A stretch of DNA of 64,000 nucleotides from ZC4RG30 sp963812195 (lineage in GTDB: Bacteria > Pseudomonadota > Gammaproteobacteria > Steroidobacterales > Steroidobacteraceae), in assembly GCA_963812195.1 (NCBI GenBank), contig CAWEUI010000001.1, positions 382,578 through 446,577 of the forward strand. The letters are read 5' to 3'. Positions 11,957-21,376 of this stretch are shown piece after piece. Each line of letters opens with the position of its first letter. Positions within the stretch are counted from its first letter, which is position 1. The notes under the pieces are model-generated. The model made no database searches, was not told where the DNA came from, and worked only from the letters and a program-made list of their open reading frames with translations. The position numbers and the translations under genes were made by a program.

Positions 11957-12835
11957 CCGGGCCTCGGCTGTTTCCACCTGCGATGCCCCCACGTCCACTC
12001 GGACGGGGACGCGCGGATATCCCGTTCCACCAGCCGCACATAGCGCGCGGTGAACTCACCGGGTGCGAGCTGCTCGCCATCGGCTGCCAGTGGTTGAAAC
12101 TGCGCGGCGTAGTGGCCGCGCCGCACGCGCCGCATCGACACGTACATGGCGCCGTAACGGGTGGCGCGCACGATCTGTTCCGGTCCGGCGTAGAACGCCG
12201 TGTCGCGGCCCAGGAAGGTGAGCCAGTGCTGGTGCTCGCTGGTGCGCGGACACTGGTCCGCCAGCATCACGATGGCGCGCACCTGCGCCCGCCGCCGCAG
12301 CATGTCGCCCAGCAGCTCCTTGGCCGGCACCAGATGCACGCCCCAGCGCCGGCGGTGTGACTGCAGAACCCGGTCCGAGGCCGGCCGACTTCAACGGCTT
12401 GTAGGCCGCGTCCAGTGGATACCCGAGCACCTGCGCTGCGGCGAACATCACCCAGTCCCAGTTCGACTGATGCGCACCGAGCACCAGCACCGGGCGGCCG
12501 GCGGCGAGCATGTCGCGCAGCAGATCCAGATTGCGCAGTTGCACCCGCGAGGCGAGCGCCTGCGGCGACATGCGGCTGGCGGCAATGAACTCGGCGACCA
12601 CCATGCCGAAGTGCCGATAGTTGGCCACCGCGATGCGACGTCGCTGCCGCGCATCCAGTTCCGGGAAACACGCGGCCAGGTTCCGCGTGACCTCACGCCA
12701 GCGCAGCCGGACAACGGCCCGCGCCAACCATGCCAGCGCACCGCATTTCAGATACAGCACCGGCAGCGGCAGCAACCCGAGCAGCCGCAGCCACAATGGC
12801 AGTCTGGCGTCCTGGGCGGCTGGGAGGGCATTCAT
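11953..12835 (-). CDS. LpxL/HtrB-like lipid A acyltransferase (frameshifted)
   Basis: The N-terminal half begins at ATG 12835 and contains LGAHQSNWDWVMFAAAQVLG, close to the H-x4-D/E acyltransferase site of the LpxL/LpxM family (here HQSNWD). The frame breaks near 12376-12388 after KPLKSAG. A one-base shift continues as DRVLQSHRRRWGVHLVPAKE and on through MLADQCPRTSEHQHWLTFLG to a stop at 11953. Restored length is 293 residues, normal for the family. The protein would acylate a lipid A precursor or a similar glycolipid at the inner membrane. Its TAG stop overlaps the TAG of the convergent ligase/carrier gene within one CTAG. Confidence 0.82.
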
Positions 12836-12894
12836 CGGGCGCTGAGTTTAGATGCTAAGCTTTCGCCCCTTCCAGCCGGACATCCAACCATTAC

Positions 12895-14368
12895 ATGGGG
12901 GTCTTTGCACAGATGAACGAAGTCAAACTGCTGATCGGTGGCGCCGACGTCGATGCGAAGAGCGCCAGGACCTTCGAACGCAAGAGCCCCATTACCGGCG
13001 AGGTCGTGGTGCGCGCCGCGGCGGCCGGTGCCGAGGACGCGCGCGCCGCCGTCGATGCCGCAGCGGCGGCGTTTCCGGCCTGGGCCGCGTTGGGCCCGAA
13101 TGCGCGCCGCAAGTTCCTGCTGGACGCCGCCGCGAAATTGCGCGCCAGCGGTCCCGAGTTCTCGCGCCTGGGAGTCGAGGAGACCGGCGCCATCCCCGGC
13201 TGGGGCCATTTCAACACCGCCTTCGCCGCCACTCTGCTCGAAGAAGCCGCTGCGCTGACCACGCAGGTGATCGGCGAGACCGTGCCGTCCGACCAGCCGG
13301 GCACCCTGGCGCTGGCACTGCGCCAGCCAGCCGGTGTGGTGGTGGGCATGGCGCCGTGGAACGCGCCGGTGATCCTGGGCGTGCGTGCCATCGCGGTACC
13401 GCTTGCCGTCGGCAATACCGTGGTGCTGAAGGCTTCCGAGCTCTCGCCCGCCACGCACCGCCTCATCGTCGACGCGTTCGTGGCAGCGGGGCTGCCGGCC
13501 GGCGTGGTCAACTTCATCAGCCACGCAGCGGCCGACGCCCCGGCAGTGGTCGAGGCGCTGATCTCGCATCCGGCCACGAAGCGCGTGAACTTCACCGGCT
13601 CCTCGCGCGTGGGTCGCATCATTGGCGAACTGTCCGGCAAGTACCTGAAACCCTGCCTGCTGGAGCTGGGCGGCAAGGCGCCACTGGTGATCCTGGACGA
13701 CGCCGAGCTGGACGAGGCCGTGGCCGCGGCCGCCTTCGGCGCGTTCATGCACCAGGGCCAGATCTGCATGTCCACCGAACGCATCATCGTTGTGGACAAG
13801 ATCTACGACGCCTTCATGAAGAAGTTCATCGCCAAGGTGAAGAGCCTGCCGGTGGGCGATCCGACCAAGGGCAATTTCCCGATTGGCGCCTGCGTGGATA
13901 CGAAGACGGTCGATCACGTGCAGGAACTGATCAAGGATGCCACCGGCAAGGGTGCCAAGGTCGCCACCGGCGGCAAGGGCAGCGGCGGCGCGTTCTTCGA
14001 GCCCACGGTGGTCGAAGGCGTGAAGAAGGGCATGCGCATCTACGGCGAGGAATCCTTCGGTCCAATCGTCGGCGGTGATCCGCGCGAAGGACATGGACGA
14101 TGCCGTTCGCCTCGCCAACGATTGCGAGTACGGGTTGTCGGCGGCGGTGTTCAGCCAGGACATCAACACCGCGCTGGCGGTCGCCCGGCGCATCGACTCC
14201 GGCATCTGTCACATCAACAGCCCGACCGTGCAGGACGAGGCGCAGATGCCCTTCGGCGGCACCAAGGCCAGCGGCCTCGGCCGCTTCGGCGGCGCGGCCG
14301 GCATCGCCGAGTTCACCGACCTGCGCTGGATCAGCATCGCGACCGAGCACCGGCACTATCCCATCTGA
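12895..14368 (+). CDS. NAD(P)-dependent aldehyde dehydrogenase, vanillin/salicylaldehyde type (frameshifted)
   Basis: ALDH superfamily protein with GMAPWNAPVILG, LELGGKAPLVILDDAELD (general base Glu near residue 257) and QGQICMS (catalytic Cys near residue 291). The stretch around GHFNTAFAATLLEEAAALTT resembles Vdh/NahF aromatic-aldehyde dehydrogenases. The frame breaks at 14070-14074: FGPIV should run into VIRAKDMDDAVRLAND, which needs one G removed. The C-terminal part (FGGTKASGLGRFGG) then ends at 14368, giving 490 residues. The start may be ATG 12895 or ATG 12913; neither has a clear ribosome site. It is divergent from the LpxL-like gene. Confidence 0.87.
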
Positions 14369-14472
14369 TAGTCAAAAGAGGGCGGCGCGCTTCAGGCAGG
14401 GTTCAGCAGGCGGATTGCTAGAATCCGCCGCCTGAATCGGGCCATCGGGCCCCTGTCTGGAGCGAACCGCCC

Positions 14473-14859
14473 ATGTCCGTGACCCGCCCCGCCCTGCTGG
14501 CTCTGGCCGTACTGCTCGCCGCTCCCGCCGCGTTTGCCGACAAGGCAGACGTCAAGGAAGGCGAGAAGCTGTTCACCTCCAAGGCCTGCGCCGCCTGCCA
14601 CGCCGTCAGCAAGGCCACCGAGACGGGCAAGATCGGCCCCAGCCTGGTGGGCGTGGTGGGTCGCAAGGCGGGCACCACCAAGGCGCTGATGCCGACCTCC
14701 GCCGCGCTGGCCAGGTCGGGCATCGTCTGGAATGCCAGAACGCTGGATGAATTCCTGGCCAATCCGACGGCCAGGGTGCCCGGCACCGCCATGGCGATTT
14801 CGATGCCGGACGCGCAGGAGCGCGCCGACGTCATCGCCTATCTGGCCACGCTCAAGTAG
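14473..14859 (+). CDS. Class I cytochrome c, periplasmic
   Basis: A 128-residue protein with a Sec signal peptide (about residues 1-22, cleaved after AFA) and a single-heme domain. The heme is attached at CAACH and the likely distal ligand is a Met in GTAMAISM. Size and layout match mono-heme cytochrome c electron carriers. It follows the aldehyde dehydrogenase on the same strand after about 100 bases and could take electrons from one of the periplasmic quinoproteins or heme fusions nearby, but the partner is not shown by the sequence. It ends 18 bases before the convergent fusion gene. Confidence 0.92.
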   Translation: MSVTRPALLALAVLLAAPAAFADKADVKEGEKLFTSKACAACHAVSKATETGKIGPSLVGVVGRKAGTTKALMPTSAALARSGIVWNARTLDEFLANPTARVPGTAMAISMPDAQERADVIAYLATLK

Positions 14860-14877
14860 CAGGCCCTGCGCAAGCTG

Positions 14878-17115
14878 CTAGTTGCAGCCCGGCAGCGCAT
14901 CGATCCAGTCACTGAGCAACTGCATGCCGGCCGTGTCGACCAGGCGCGGCTGAAACGGCGGCATTGAATCCGCATCGGTGCGCGAGGCCCGCTGCACCAC
15001 CAGCGAACGGTCCACGGGATTCGCGCCGCTCATCATCGTGGCGATGCGTCGGGCGTTGGCGATGCCCAGATCGCGCACCGGTGTCGCGTCGCAGGCATTG
15101 GTGGCCGACAGCGCAGTGGTGTAGCGCAGGTCCATGTCCACGCTGGTCGGCCCGCCGGGCCGGTGGCACTGCGAGCAGTTGGTGTCCAGATAGGCGCGGG
15201 CGCGTTCCTCCAGCGTACCGGCCATGCCGTACGGATCAGGCATCGCGGGCAGCATGTCCGGTGTCTGCGTCAGTGCCGGCGAAAGCACGCCGATCGCGTT
15301 GAGCGTGGCAAGCTGGTTGGCCGTGCGCCCCGTCGCCGCGTATTGCAGCTCGCCGTTGAGCTGCGCGACCGACAGGCCCAGCGAACGCCCCGCCGCGCTG
15401 GTATGGCACAGCAGGCACTGCGATTCACTGGGGAACAGGTACGACTGGCCATCGATGTCGGCGCTCTTGCCGCCGATCACGCGCGTGGCGTCCGTACCGG
15501 CGGCATTCCACTCGTAGGTGTAACCGGCCCACTGACCGTTGTCGTGGTGCATCAGCAGGCGCGTTTCCACCAGCCGCGAGCCGAGCCGGAAATTCTTCAC
15601 CAGCACCGTGCCATTGGGAAACTGGAAATCCCCATCCGCGCCCACGGCGATCTTCGCCCCGTCGGGCAATGCCATGTAGCGCGTCTTCACAGCTCCGTCC
15701 GACCAGAACGGCGCATTGGGCGCGTAGGGAATCAGGCCTGCGGCAGGCTGCGTCGGATCGGTGCCATTGACGCACCCCGTCTGGGAGAGCTGCGTGGGGA
15801 TGACCCGATTGTTCGCGCTGCCGGCCACGATCTGCAGCAGCGTGCCGCCCAGATTCACCGCGTACAGCTCACCGTCGTTGCCTTGCCCGAATGCCGAGAT
15901 GTTCAAGCCGGTGTCCAGACCGCTGGTCACCTGCAGGGTGGGCGAGGTATCGCGCGCAATCTGCCAGATGGTGCCGGAACCGTAGTCACCGAACAGGTAG
16001 TGGCCGGCCAGTGCCGGGATTTCGTTGCCGCGATACACATAGCCGCCGGTGATCGCAATGTTGCCGCTGGTGTGGCCGTACTCGGCGATGGGCGCAATCG
16101 CAGACCCGGCGTTGGGCCCGCAATTGGCGTCATAGCTGTGACTGCCCTCGTAGCAGCGCCAGCCGTAGTTGCCGCCGGCCTCGACCCGATCCACCTCTTC
16201 CCAGCTGCCCTGACCGACGTCACCCACCCACAGATCGCCGGTGTCCCTGTCGAAACTCCAGCGCCATGGATTGCGGAAGCCGTAGGCGTAGATTTCCGGG
16301 CAATTCTGCGTGAACGCACCGGTGTCGTTGTTGCACACGGCGTTGGGCGTGGTGCCGCTGGCAAACTTGAACGGATTGCCATCGGGGATGGCATAGGGCG
16401 TGGCGCCGGTGGTGCCGTCCACGTCGATGCGCAGCATCTTGCCCAGCAGTGTGGACAGGCGCTGGCCGTTGCCGATCGAACCATGCTGGTCCCCACCGCC
16501 GCCGCCGTCGCCGAAGCCGATGTACAGATAGCCGTCGGGTCCGAAGGCGATGTTGCCGCCGTTGTGATTGGACTCCGGCTGGTTGATCTGCAGGATCACC
16601 CGCGCCGTCGCGACATCAGCGGTTTGCCCGCCGTCGGTGCTCTGGTACTCGACGATCCGCGACACGGCCTGGCCAGCGTTGTCGGCGGTGTAGGAGAAAT
16701 ACACGCGCGGATCGGTGGGCCAGTCGGGATGGAAAGCCATGCCGAGCAGACCCCGCTCACCGCCACTGGCCACGGTCGAGGCCAGGTCGATGAACACGCG
16801 CTTCGTGGCGACCGTCGGCTGATTGTCGAAGTCGTAGACGACGCCGCCCTGCTGCACCACATACCAGCGCGCGCTGCTGGCCGGCTCCTGGAGCATCAGG
16901 ATGGGCGAGGAGAAGGGACTGACACCGGCAAACACCGTCTGCGTGGCCAGCGCGATGCTGGGCTCTTCGCCCGCCAGGCAGGTGCTGTTGGATGGCCGGG
17001 TGTCGAGGCCGGAAACGCCCTGCCCAGGTGGACCCGGCGCAAGACCGGCATCACCCGAGCCACCGCCGCAGCCTGCCAGCCCCATGAGCACCGTAATGGC
17101 AACTCCCTTGCGCAT
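14878..17115 (-). CDS. Lipoprotein: glucose/sorbosone dehydrogenase-like propeller fused to a di-heme cytochrome c domain
   Basis: ATG 17115 gives a 745-residue protein with a lipoprotein signal (VLMGLAGC). Residues about 60-430 form a GSDH-type beta-propeller (ERGLLGMAFHPDW, NHNGGNIAFGPDG, GFRNPWRWSFDRDTGDLWVGD). Residues about 460-745 are a separate domain with two heme sites, CLLCH and CSQCH, and an intervening QWAGYTYEWN region. The propeller would oxidise a sugar or aldose-like alcohol with PQQ, and the attached hemes would take the electrons at the membrane. The cytochrome half is clearly related to the protein at 42402-43766. The earlier in-frame start at 17196 would bury the lipobox and is rejected. 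Confidence 0.88.
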   Translation of the reverse strand: MRKGVAITVLMGLAGCGGGSGDAGLAPGPPGQGVSGLDTRPSNSTCLAGEEPSIALATQTVFAGVSPFSSPILMLQEPASSARWYVVQQGGVVYDFDNQPTVATKRVFIDLASTVASGGERGLLGMAFHPDWPTDPRVYFSYTADNAGQAVSRIVEYQSTDGGQTADVATARVILQINQPESNHNGGNIAFGPDGYLYIGFGDGGGGGDQHGSIGNGQRLSTLLGKMLRIDVDGTTGATPYAIPDGNPFKFASGTTPNAVCNNDTGAFTQNCPEIYAYGFRNPWRWSFDRDTGDLWVGDVGQGSWEEVDRVEAGGNYGWRCYEGSHSYDANCGPNAGSAIAPIAEYGHTSGNIAITGGYVYRGNEIPALAGHYLFGDYGSGTIWQIARDTSPTLQVTSGLDTGLNISAFGQGNDGELYAVNLGGTLLQIVAGSANNRVIPTQLSQTGCVNGTDPTQPAAGLIPYAPNAPFWSDGAVKTRYMALPDGAKIAVGADGDFQFPNGTVLVKNFRLGSRLVETRLLMHHDNGQWAGYTYEWNAAGTDATRVIGGKSADIDGQSYLFPSESQCLLCHTSAAGRSLGLSVAQLNGELQYAATGRTANQLATLNAIGVLSPALTQTPDMLPAMPDPYGMAGTLEERARAYLDTNCSQCHRPGGPTSVDMDLRYTTALSATNACDATPVRDLGIANARRIATMMSGANPVDRSLVVQRASRTDADSMPPFQPRLVDTAGMQLLSDWIDALPGCN

Positions 17116-17217
17116 AGGTGGCAAGCAGAACACAGCACGGGCGCCCGTGCCAACTGTCGAACCCCGGCGACACGCAAGGATCCGCCCTTGGTGCACTTCG
17201 GCCCTGCAGGGGCGCCC

Positions 17218-17745
17218 CTACTTGCCGCTGTCCTCCACCTGCATGTGCTCCATCATCTGCTGCAGCATCATCTGCATCATGTCCATCCGATTCTGCATCC
17301 ACTGCTGCTGCTGGGCCGGGTCCATCATGCGACCCTGACCGTGTGGCCCACCCATCATGCCGCCCTGTGGCCCGCCACGCATGCCACCATGCAATCCGCC
17401 CATTGCACCCGCTCCACCATTGCCGGCGCCGCCCATCATGCCGCCACCGCGCCCCATCATCCCATGCATCATGCTGCCGCCCATGCCCTGCATGGCCTGC
17501 ATCTGCGCAAACATGCTCTGCATGTGCTGCTGCAACAGCTTCTGACGTTCCTTGGGGTCTTTGGTCTGCTGGATGGCCGCCATCTGCGCCTGCATGGCCT
17601 GCATGCGCGCCTGCATCTGCTGCCAGTACTGCTGCTGTTGCGGCCCGGACTGCGCGGGTGCCGCAGGCTCGGCGGCGTAGCCCGGCGTGGCGGCGACCAG
17701 CAGCACGCCCAGACCTGCGATGAGCGAAGCACGAATATTCTTCAC
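17218..17745 (-). CDS. Secreted Met/Gln/Gly-rich protein of unknown function
   Basis: The start is GTG 17745, fixed by AGGAGG five bases upstream. The 175-residue product has a signal peptide (LIAGLGVLLVAATPGYAA). The mature part starts with a Gln/Met helix (QQQQYWQQMQARMQAMQAQM), continues through a Gly/Met-rich middle (GMMGRGGGMMGG and similar) and ends with another Met-rich helix. I count about 30 Met and a few His in roughly 130 mature residues. Clustered Met and His in a periplasmic protein often bind copper or silver, but no known metal-resistance gene is adjacent, so this is only a possibility. It is not CRISPR-like repeat DNA; the repetition is at the protein level. Confidence 0.8.
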   Translation of the reverse strand: MKNIRASLIAGLGVLLVAATPGYAAEPAAPAQSGPQQQQYWQQMQARMQAMQAQMAAIQQTKDPKERQKLLQQHMQSMFAQMQAMQGMGGSMMHGMMGRGGGMMGGAGNGGAGAMGGLHGGMRGGPQGGMMGGPHGQGRMMDPAQQQQWMQNRMDMMQMMLQQMMEHMQVEDSGK

Positions 17746-17749
17746 GGGA

Positions 17750-17755
17750 CCTCCT
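17750..17755 (-). promoter_or_regulatory. Strong Shine-Dalgarno site
   Basis: AGGAGG on the minus strand, four bases before GTG 17745. It decides the start of the Met-rich secreted protein in favour of GTG over the upstream ATG. Confidence 0.75.
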
Positions 17756-17883
17756 GCGTAGTGGACCACCAATTCGGCGGGCCAACGACGGCACCACCTC
17801 ATGTGTGCCGATACTGGTAAGCACCGGCATCCGAGTCACTAGGTAATTCCCGCACGGGAAGGCAAACCCGCGCCACCGGCTAG

Positions 17884-18849
17884 TCAGCCTCCCGGCAGCG
17901 GTTCCTTCCAGCCCGATGGTGGGTCCGGACTCTTCCCGGCAGCAACGATGACCGCACGCATCACCTCCTGCTCGGTACGACGGGTACGCAGCAGCTCCAG
18001 ATAGTGGCGCGCCCCTGCCTCGGTGCTGAAGTCCGTGGATGCAACATCCTCTTGCGTGAGCAGACGATATTTCTGTACCCGCCGGGCAGCCATGACGTCG
18101 TTGTACGCGGCGCTGCCCCGGGGCAGCAGCCGGCCCTCCAGCTCAAGCCCCATCATCTGCGTGATGCAGGTATCGCCGGCGCGCAGCGATGCCGCAATGC
18201 CCCGGCAGACATCGTGGCGATCGACCCGCTCTGATTCGGGTGGCCTGCACGATTTGCCGATGCTCTGGAAGGCCGGGATTGCCAGACCGGCCTCAATCCC
18301 GATGACCGAGACCAGCGCTTCGGGCAATGGCATGGCGCCGCTGTTTGCCACCGCCGGCGTCAGGTGCGAAATGATCGCAGTCCAGTAGATGTCGAAGCGC
18401 TTCGAGTTGCCGATCTGGTCCAGATAATGCGTCGTGGCCTGCAGGTCGCCAGCCTTGATGGCCCGGTCGAGCAGTGCCCCCCACGCCGCCCCGTTATACG
18501 GATCCAGGCGATGCAAGGTCGCGGCCAGGGGTGCCGGGTCGCACGAATCGAGCTGCACACACGCGCTGATCTGCAGCCATACCAGATCGGCCCGATCCGG
18601 CGCGAGCCGCACCGCACGCGTGAGCAGTGCATAGCGGTGCGTGCCGTCGTGCTTCAACATGTAGGAGAATTCAGCGGCCGCCGCCAGCGAGTCCGCATCG
18701 CCGGCTGCCAGCAATGCCTGCACGGCCTGCTGCTGGACTTCACGGAAGCTCGTCTGCTGGCGATCTGCGTCCGTGGCATGTGCCGCGCTCATCGCGCCCA
18801 GCAGCACGGCAATCAACACACCACGAGATCTTTGGACTTGCCTGCGCAT
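17884..18849 (-). CDS. Exported protein of unknown function
   Basis: ATG 18849 is preceded by GAGGAGGG at good spacing. The 321-residue product has a basic N-terminus and a signal peptide (VLIAVLLGAMSAAHA). The rest is mainly helical and Ala/Leu-rich, with TPR-like spacing around RYALLTRAVRLAPDRADLVW and HRLDPYNGAAWGALLDRAI, and four or five Cys residues that could form disulfides. I do not recognise a catalytic motif. The TPR-like pattern suggests a periplasmic protein-interaction role, which is only inference. It lies between the Met-rich protein gene and tRNA-Thr. Confidence 0.75.
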   Translation of the reverse strand: MRRQVQRSRGVLIAVLLGAMSAAHATDADRQQTSFREVQQQAVQALLAAGDADSLAAAAEFSYMLKHDGTHRYALLTRAVRLAPDRADLVWLQISACVQLDSCDPAPLAATLHRLDPYNGAAWGALLDRAIKAGDLQATTHYLDQIGNSKRFDIYWTAIISHLTPAVANSGAMPLPEALVSVIGIEAGLAIPAFQSIGKSCRPPESERVDRHDVCRGIAASLRAGDTCITQMMGLELEGRLLPRGSAAYNDVMAARRVQKYRLLTQEDVASTDFSTEAGARHYLELLRTRRTEQEVMRAVIVAAGKSPDPPSGWKEPLPGG

Positions 18850-19032
18850 GGGTTCCCTCCTCGCTGCGAGCAAATGCGTGGGCGAACAGCATCGCGCTGA
18901 GCGCGTGCGTGCGCAACACAGGACTCGGTGAAGTGGATCTCAAGCCGACGCGCGAGGGGCACAACGCGGTACAGCTCGTGCACTGCAGCTGTCCCTGCGA
19001 GCGGGCACGCGCGGCAAGGACTCAGGGAGGGA

Positions 19033-19108
19033 TGGTGCCGGAGATAGGAATCGAACCTACGACCCCATCATTACGAATGACGTGCTCTACCAACTGAGCT
19101 ACTCCGGC
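19033..19108 (-). tRNA. tRNA-Thr (anticodon CGT)
   Basis: The 76-base minus-strand sequence folds as a full cloverleaf. Acceptor arms are GCCGGAG and CTCCGGC with discriminator A. The D-arm is GCTC/GAGC, and the anticodon stem CGTCA/TGATG carries loop TTCGTAA, so the anticodon is CGT (codon ACG). The T-arm contains GGTTCGATTCC. The 3' CCA is encoded. Confidence 0.95.
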
Positions 19109-19225
19109 GGCCGGGCGCGCATTCTAGGGGAAGATACAGGCCTTGGGAAATTCCGCCTGAAATCGGCTCGATCCGGCCCCAAATGGGCCGCCCGAATGCG
19201 CGTGGGCGGCGGCACAGTGCGCCGC

Positions 19226-19738
19226 ATGGAAAGGCGCGGCTTCACACTGCTCGAATTGCTGGTGGCGATGTCCATTGGCGCCATCCTGCTGGCCCTGGCC
19301 GTGCCCGGTCTGGCCCGCCAGCGCGGCGTTGCCGCGGTGCGTACCGCATCCAGCAAGACGCTGGCGGCACTGCAGCTGGGCCGCCGCCTCGCCCTGGCGC
19401 GCGGCGCGGACATCACGGTTTGCCCCAGCCCGGATGGCACCGTCTGCGGCTTCGGCGGCAGGCAATGGCTGGTGTTTGCCAATGCGCCCGGCGGCACGGA
19501 CAGGCGCCGGGAGGCAGCCGATGAAATCCTGCGCGAGTGGCAACTGCCGGCAGGCGTGTTCGTAACGGGCACGCGCGGCTATGCCGCGTTCCAGCCACGC
19601 CCCGGCGCCGCCGCGACCGTTACATTCCGGTTCTGTCACCCGGCCGCGCCGTCGGCAGGAATCGCCATCGTCATCAGCCAGACCGGCCGACCGCGCGTGG
19701 AGCGCCCGGTTGCCACGGCGCTCTGCACGAATCCATAA
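19226..19738 (+). CDS. fimT: Minor type IV pilin, GspH/FimT family
   Basis: A 170-residue prepilin-like protein. The start at ATG 19226 gives leader MERRG and cleavage before FTLLELLVAMSIGAILLAL, with Glu at mature position 5 as PilD processing expects. The C-terminal domain has three Cys residues (VCPS, VCGFGG, RFCHP). It would act in the inner-membrane minor-pilin complex that primes pilus assembly. It is first in a run of six pilus genes on the plus strand. The family also includes FimU, and the two cannot be separated here. Confidence 0.88.
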   Translation: MERRGFTLLELLVAMSIGAILLALAVPGLARQRGVAAVRTASSKTLAALQLGRRLALARGADITVCPSPDGTVCGFGGRQWLVFANAPGGTDRRREAADEILREWQLPAGVFVTGTRGYAAFQPRPGAAATVTFRFCHPAAPSAGIAIVISQTGRPRVERPVATALCTNP

Positions 19739-19830
19739 GACCCGCCTACCCGCCGGGGGAATCGCCTCATGTACGGCAGAAATGCGCGGCCACGGCGCAC
19801 ATCGCCATCGCTAGATTGGGCACATCCACC

Positions 19831-19836
19831 AGGGAG
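19831..19836 (+). promoter_or_regulatory. Shine-Dalgarno site selecting a TTG start
   Basis: AGGGAG, about seven bases before TTG 19844. It supports TTG as the pilV start. The upstream in-frame ATG at 19769 has no such site and would give an over-long leader. Confidence 0.6.
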
Positions 19837-19843
19837 AAGCGGC

Positions 19844-20170
19844 TTGCCTCAGCCACGCACCTCGACAGGCTTCGCATTGATCGACGCGCTCGTGGCGCTG
19901 CTGCTGTTTGCAGTGGTGTTGCTGGCGGCCATCGCCGCACTGCTGCAAAGCATGCACGCCACCCACGCGGCCGTGCTGGAAGGTCGGGCCGTGGATCTCG
20001 CGGCGGATCTGCTCGAGCAGCGGCGCGCCTTGCCGGCCGGTGCCAGTGTCGATCCGCTGCTGGCCACCTGGAATGCGCGCCTGCAGAGCCAGTTGCCGGC
20101 GCCGGCCAGAGCTACGGCAACGCAACTGGTGCAGCCATTGCTTGCGCCGGACTCCGGAGCCGCGCCATGA
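19844..20170 (+). CDS. pilV: Minor type IV pilin PilV
   Basis: TTG 19844 gives a short leader LPQPRTSTG and cleavage before FALIDALVALLLFAVVLL, so the mature residue 5 is Asp rather than the usual Glu. The product is only 108 residues, shorter than typical PilV. Position between fimT and pilW and the helix pattern support the assignment. The stop overlaps the pilW start (ATGA). It should join the minor-pilin priming complex. Confidence 0.75.
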   Translation: MPQPRTSTGFALIDALVALLLFAVVLLAAIAALLQSMHATHAAVLEGRAVDLAADLLEQRRALPAGASVDPLLATWNARLQSQLPAPARATATQLVQPLLAPDSGAAP

Positions 20171-20964
20171 ACCATCGCGGCTTCACCATCACGGAGCTGA
20201 TGGTCGCGACGCTGCTGTTGAGCCTGCTGATCGCCGGCGGCCTGACGGCGTGGGCGCACGGCGGCGCGGCATGGCATGAGGCACGCGTCGAGCAGATCCT
20301 GCACGAGCGGGCCCAGTATGTGTTTGCAACGCTGGCGCCGGAGCTGCAGATGGCCGGGTACTTCGGCGCCGCGCCGCCGCCCGCGCCGCTGGACCAGGCT
20401 TCCATTCCGCCTGGCGCACTGCGTTGCGGGCTGGCGTTGCCCCGGCGTCTGGATGTCGCCGTCGAAGTGGCCCCGACCTACCAGCTCGCCTGTGCCGCGC
20501 ACGGCGGTGCGATGGACAACTCCATGCAACTGACCATTCGCCGCGCCTCGGCCCGGCCCGCCGCGGCCGCGCCCGGTCGCATGCAATGGCTGTCATCCAT
20601 GACGCAGGGTCGGGTGGCATGGAACGACACCGGCAGCACGGCAACGCCGACGGGAATGCAACGCAGCAACCTGCTGCTGCAGGTGTACTACGTCGCGCTG
20701 GCAGCCGATGGCGATCCCTCCACTGCGGCGCTGCGCGTGAAGTCCCTGGGCAGTTTCGCCGGCAGCCCCGCGTTCATCGACAGGGAGGTCATGCCCGGTG
20801 TCCAGAAATTGCAAGCCACGATCCTGCCGGCGCCGGACGCACCACGCAGCGTGCGCGTCACGCTCGTGTTGTGCGCGGACCAGGCCGACCGGCGTGCGGC
20901 GCAGCCGCTGCGCCGCCTCACCATCACACGCGACTTCACCCTGCGCAATGCGCCCGCAAGCTGA
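20167..20964 (+). CDS. pilW: Minor type IV pilin PilW
   Basis: A 265-residue protein with leader MNHRG and cleavage before FTITELMVATLLLSLLIAGG, Glu5 present. Residues 60-265 form a globular domain with ELQMAGYFG near residue 60, typical of PilW. The start overlaps the pilV stop, and the 3' end overlaps pilX by 17 bases, so the genes are translationally coupled. Confidence 0.88.
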   Translation: MNHRGFTITELMVATLLLSLLIAGGLTAWAHGGAAWHEARVEQILHERAQYVFATLAPELQMAGYFGAAPPPAPLDQASIPPGALRCGLALPRRLDVAVEVAPTYQLACAAHGGAMDNSMQLTIRRASARPAAAAPGRMQWLSSMTQGRVAWNDTGSTATPTGMQRSNLLLQVYYVALAADGDPSTAALRVKSLGSFAGSPAFIDREVMPGVQKLQATILPAPDAPRSVRVTLVLCADQADRRAAQPLRRLTITRDFTLRNAPAS

Positions 20965-21376
20965 GGGGTTCGCGGTGCTGGCCGTGCTGGCGGTGCTGGC
21001 CGTGGTCGGTCTGTACGTCGCCGGCACGTTCCAGGACGCGCTGTTCGGCACCGCGCTGTCCAGTGCCCGCATCTATCAGCAGCGCGCCTTCGAGCTGGCC
21101 GACATCGGAATTGATCAGGCCCTGCGGCAACTGGGCACGGCCACCGCCCCGGTGCAATTCGTGCGCGACCTTCATCCCCTTGCTGAAAGCAATAGCAGGG
21201 TGCATGTGGAAGTGCAGTCCGGGCCCGACGTACGGATTGCGACGGGCTACAGCGCGGGCCGCATCGTGGCCCGGCATTACGAGATCACCAGTACCGGATA
21301 TGCACCACGCAACGCGCGCTCCGTGCAGAAGCAGGGCGTGGTCCGCCTGGTCCCGGTGGCAATGGGTGCACCGTGA
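20948..21376 (+). CDS. pilX: Minor type IV pilin PilX
   Basis: A 142-residue protein with leader MRPQAEG and cleavage before FAVLAVLAVLAVVGLYVAG. Glu5 is replaced by Ala, as is common for PilX/GspK-type tip pilins. The downstream RIYQQRAFELADIGIDQAL is the family's conserved helix after the membrane segment. It sits in the pilW-pilX-pilY1 order and overlaps both neighbours. Confidence 0.85.
   Translation: MRPQAEGFAVLAVLAVLAVVGLYVAGTFQDALFGTALSSARIYQQRAFELADIGIDQALRQLGTATAPVQFVRDLHPLAESNSRVHVEVQSGPDVRIATGYSAGRIVARHYEITSTGYAPRNARSVQKQGVVRLVPVAMGAP

Noticed and set aside
17330..17480. Short repeated units suggesting a CRISPR array or tandem repeat element
   Set aside because: The repetition follows codons for Gly and Met in a secreted protein, with irregular spacing and no spacers.
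15163..17820. Plus-strand open frame of 885 codons opposite the sugar-dehydrogenase fusion
   Set aside because: It is His/Arg-rich without domains, while the minus strand has heme motifs, a propeller and a lipobox.
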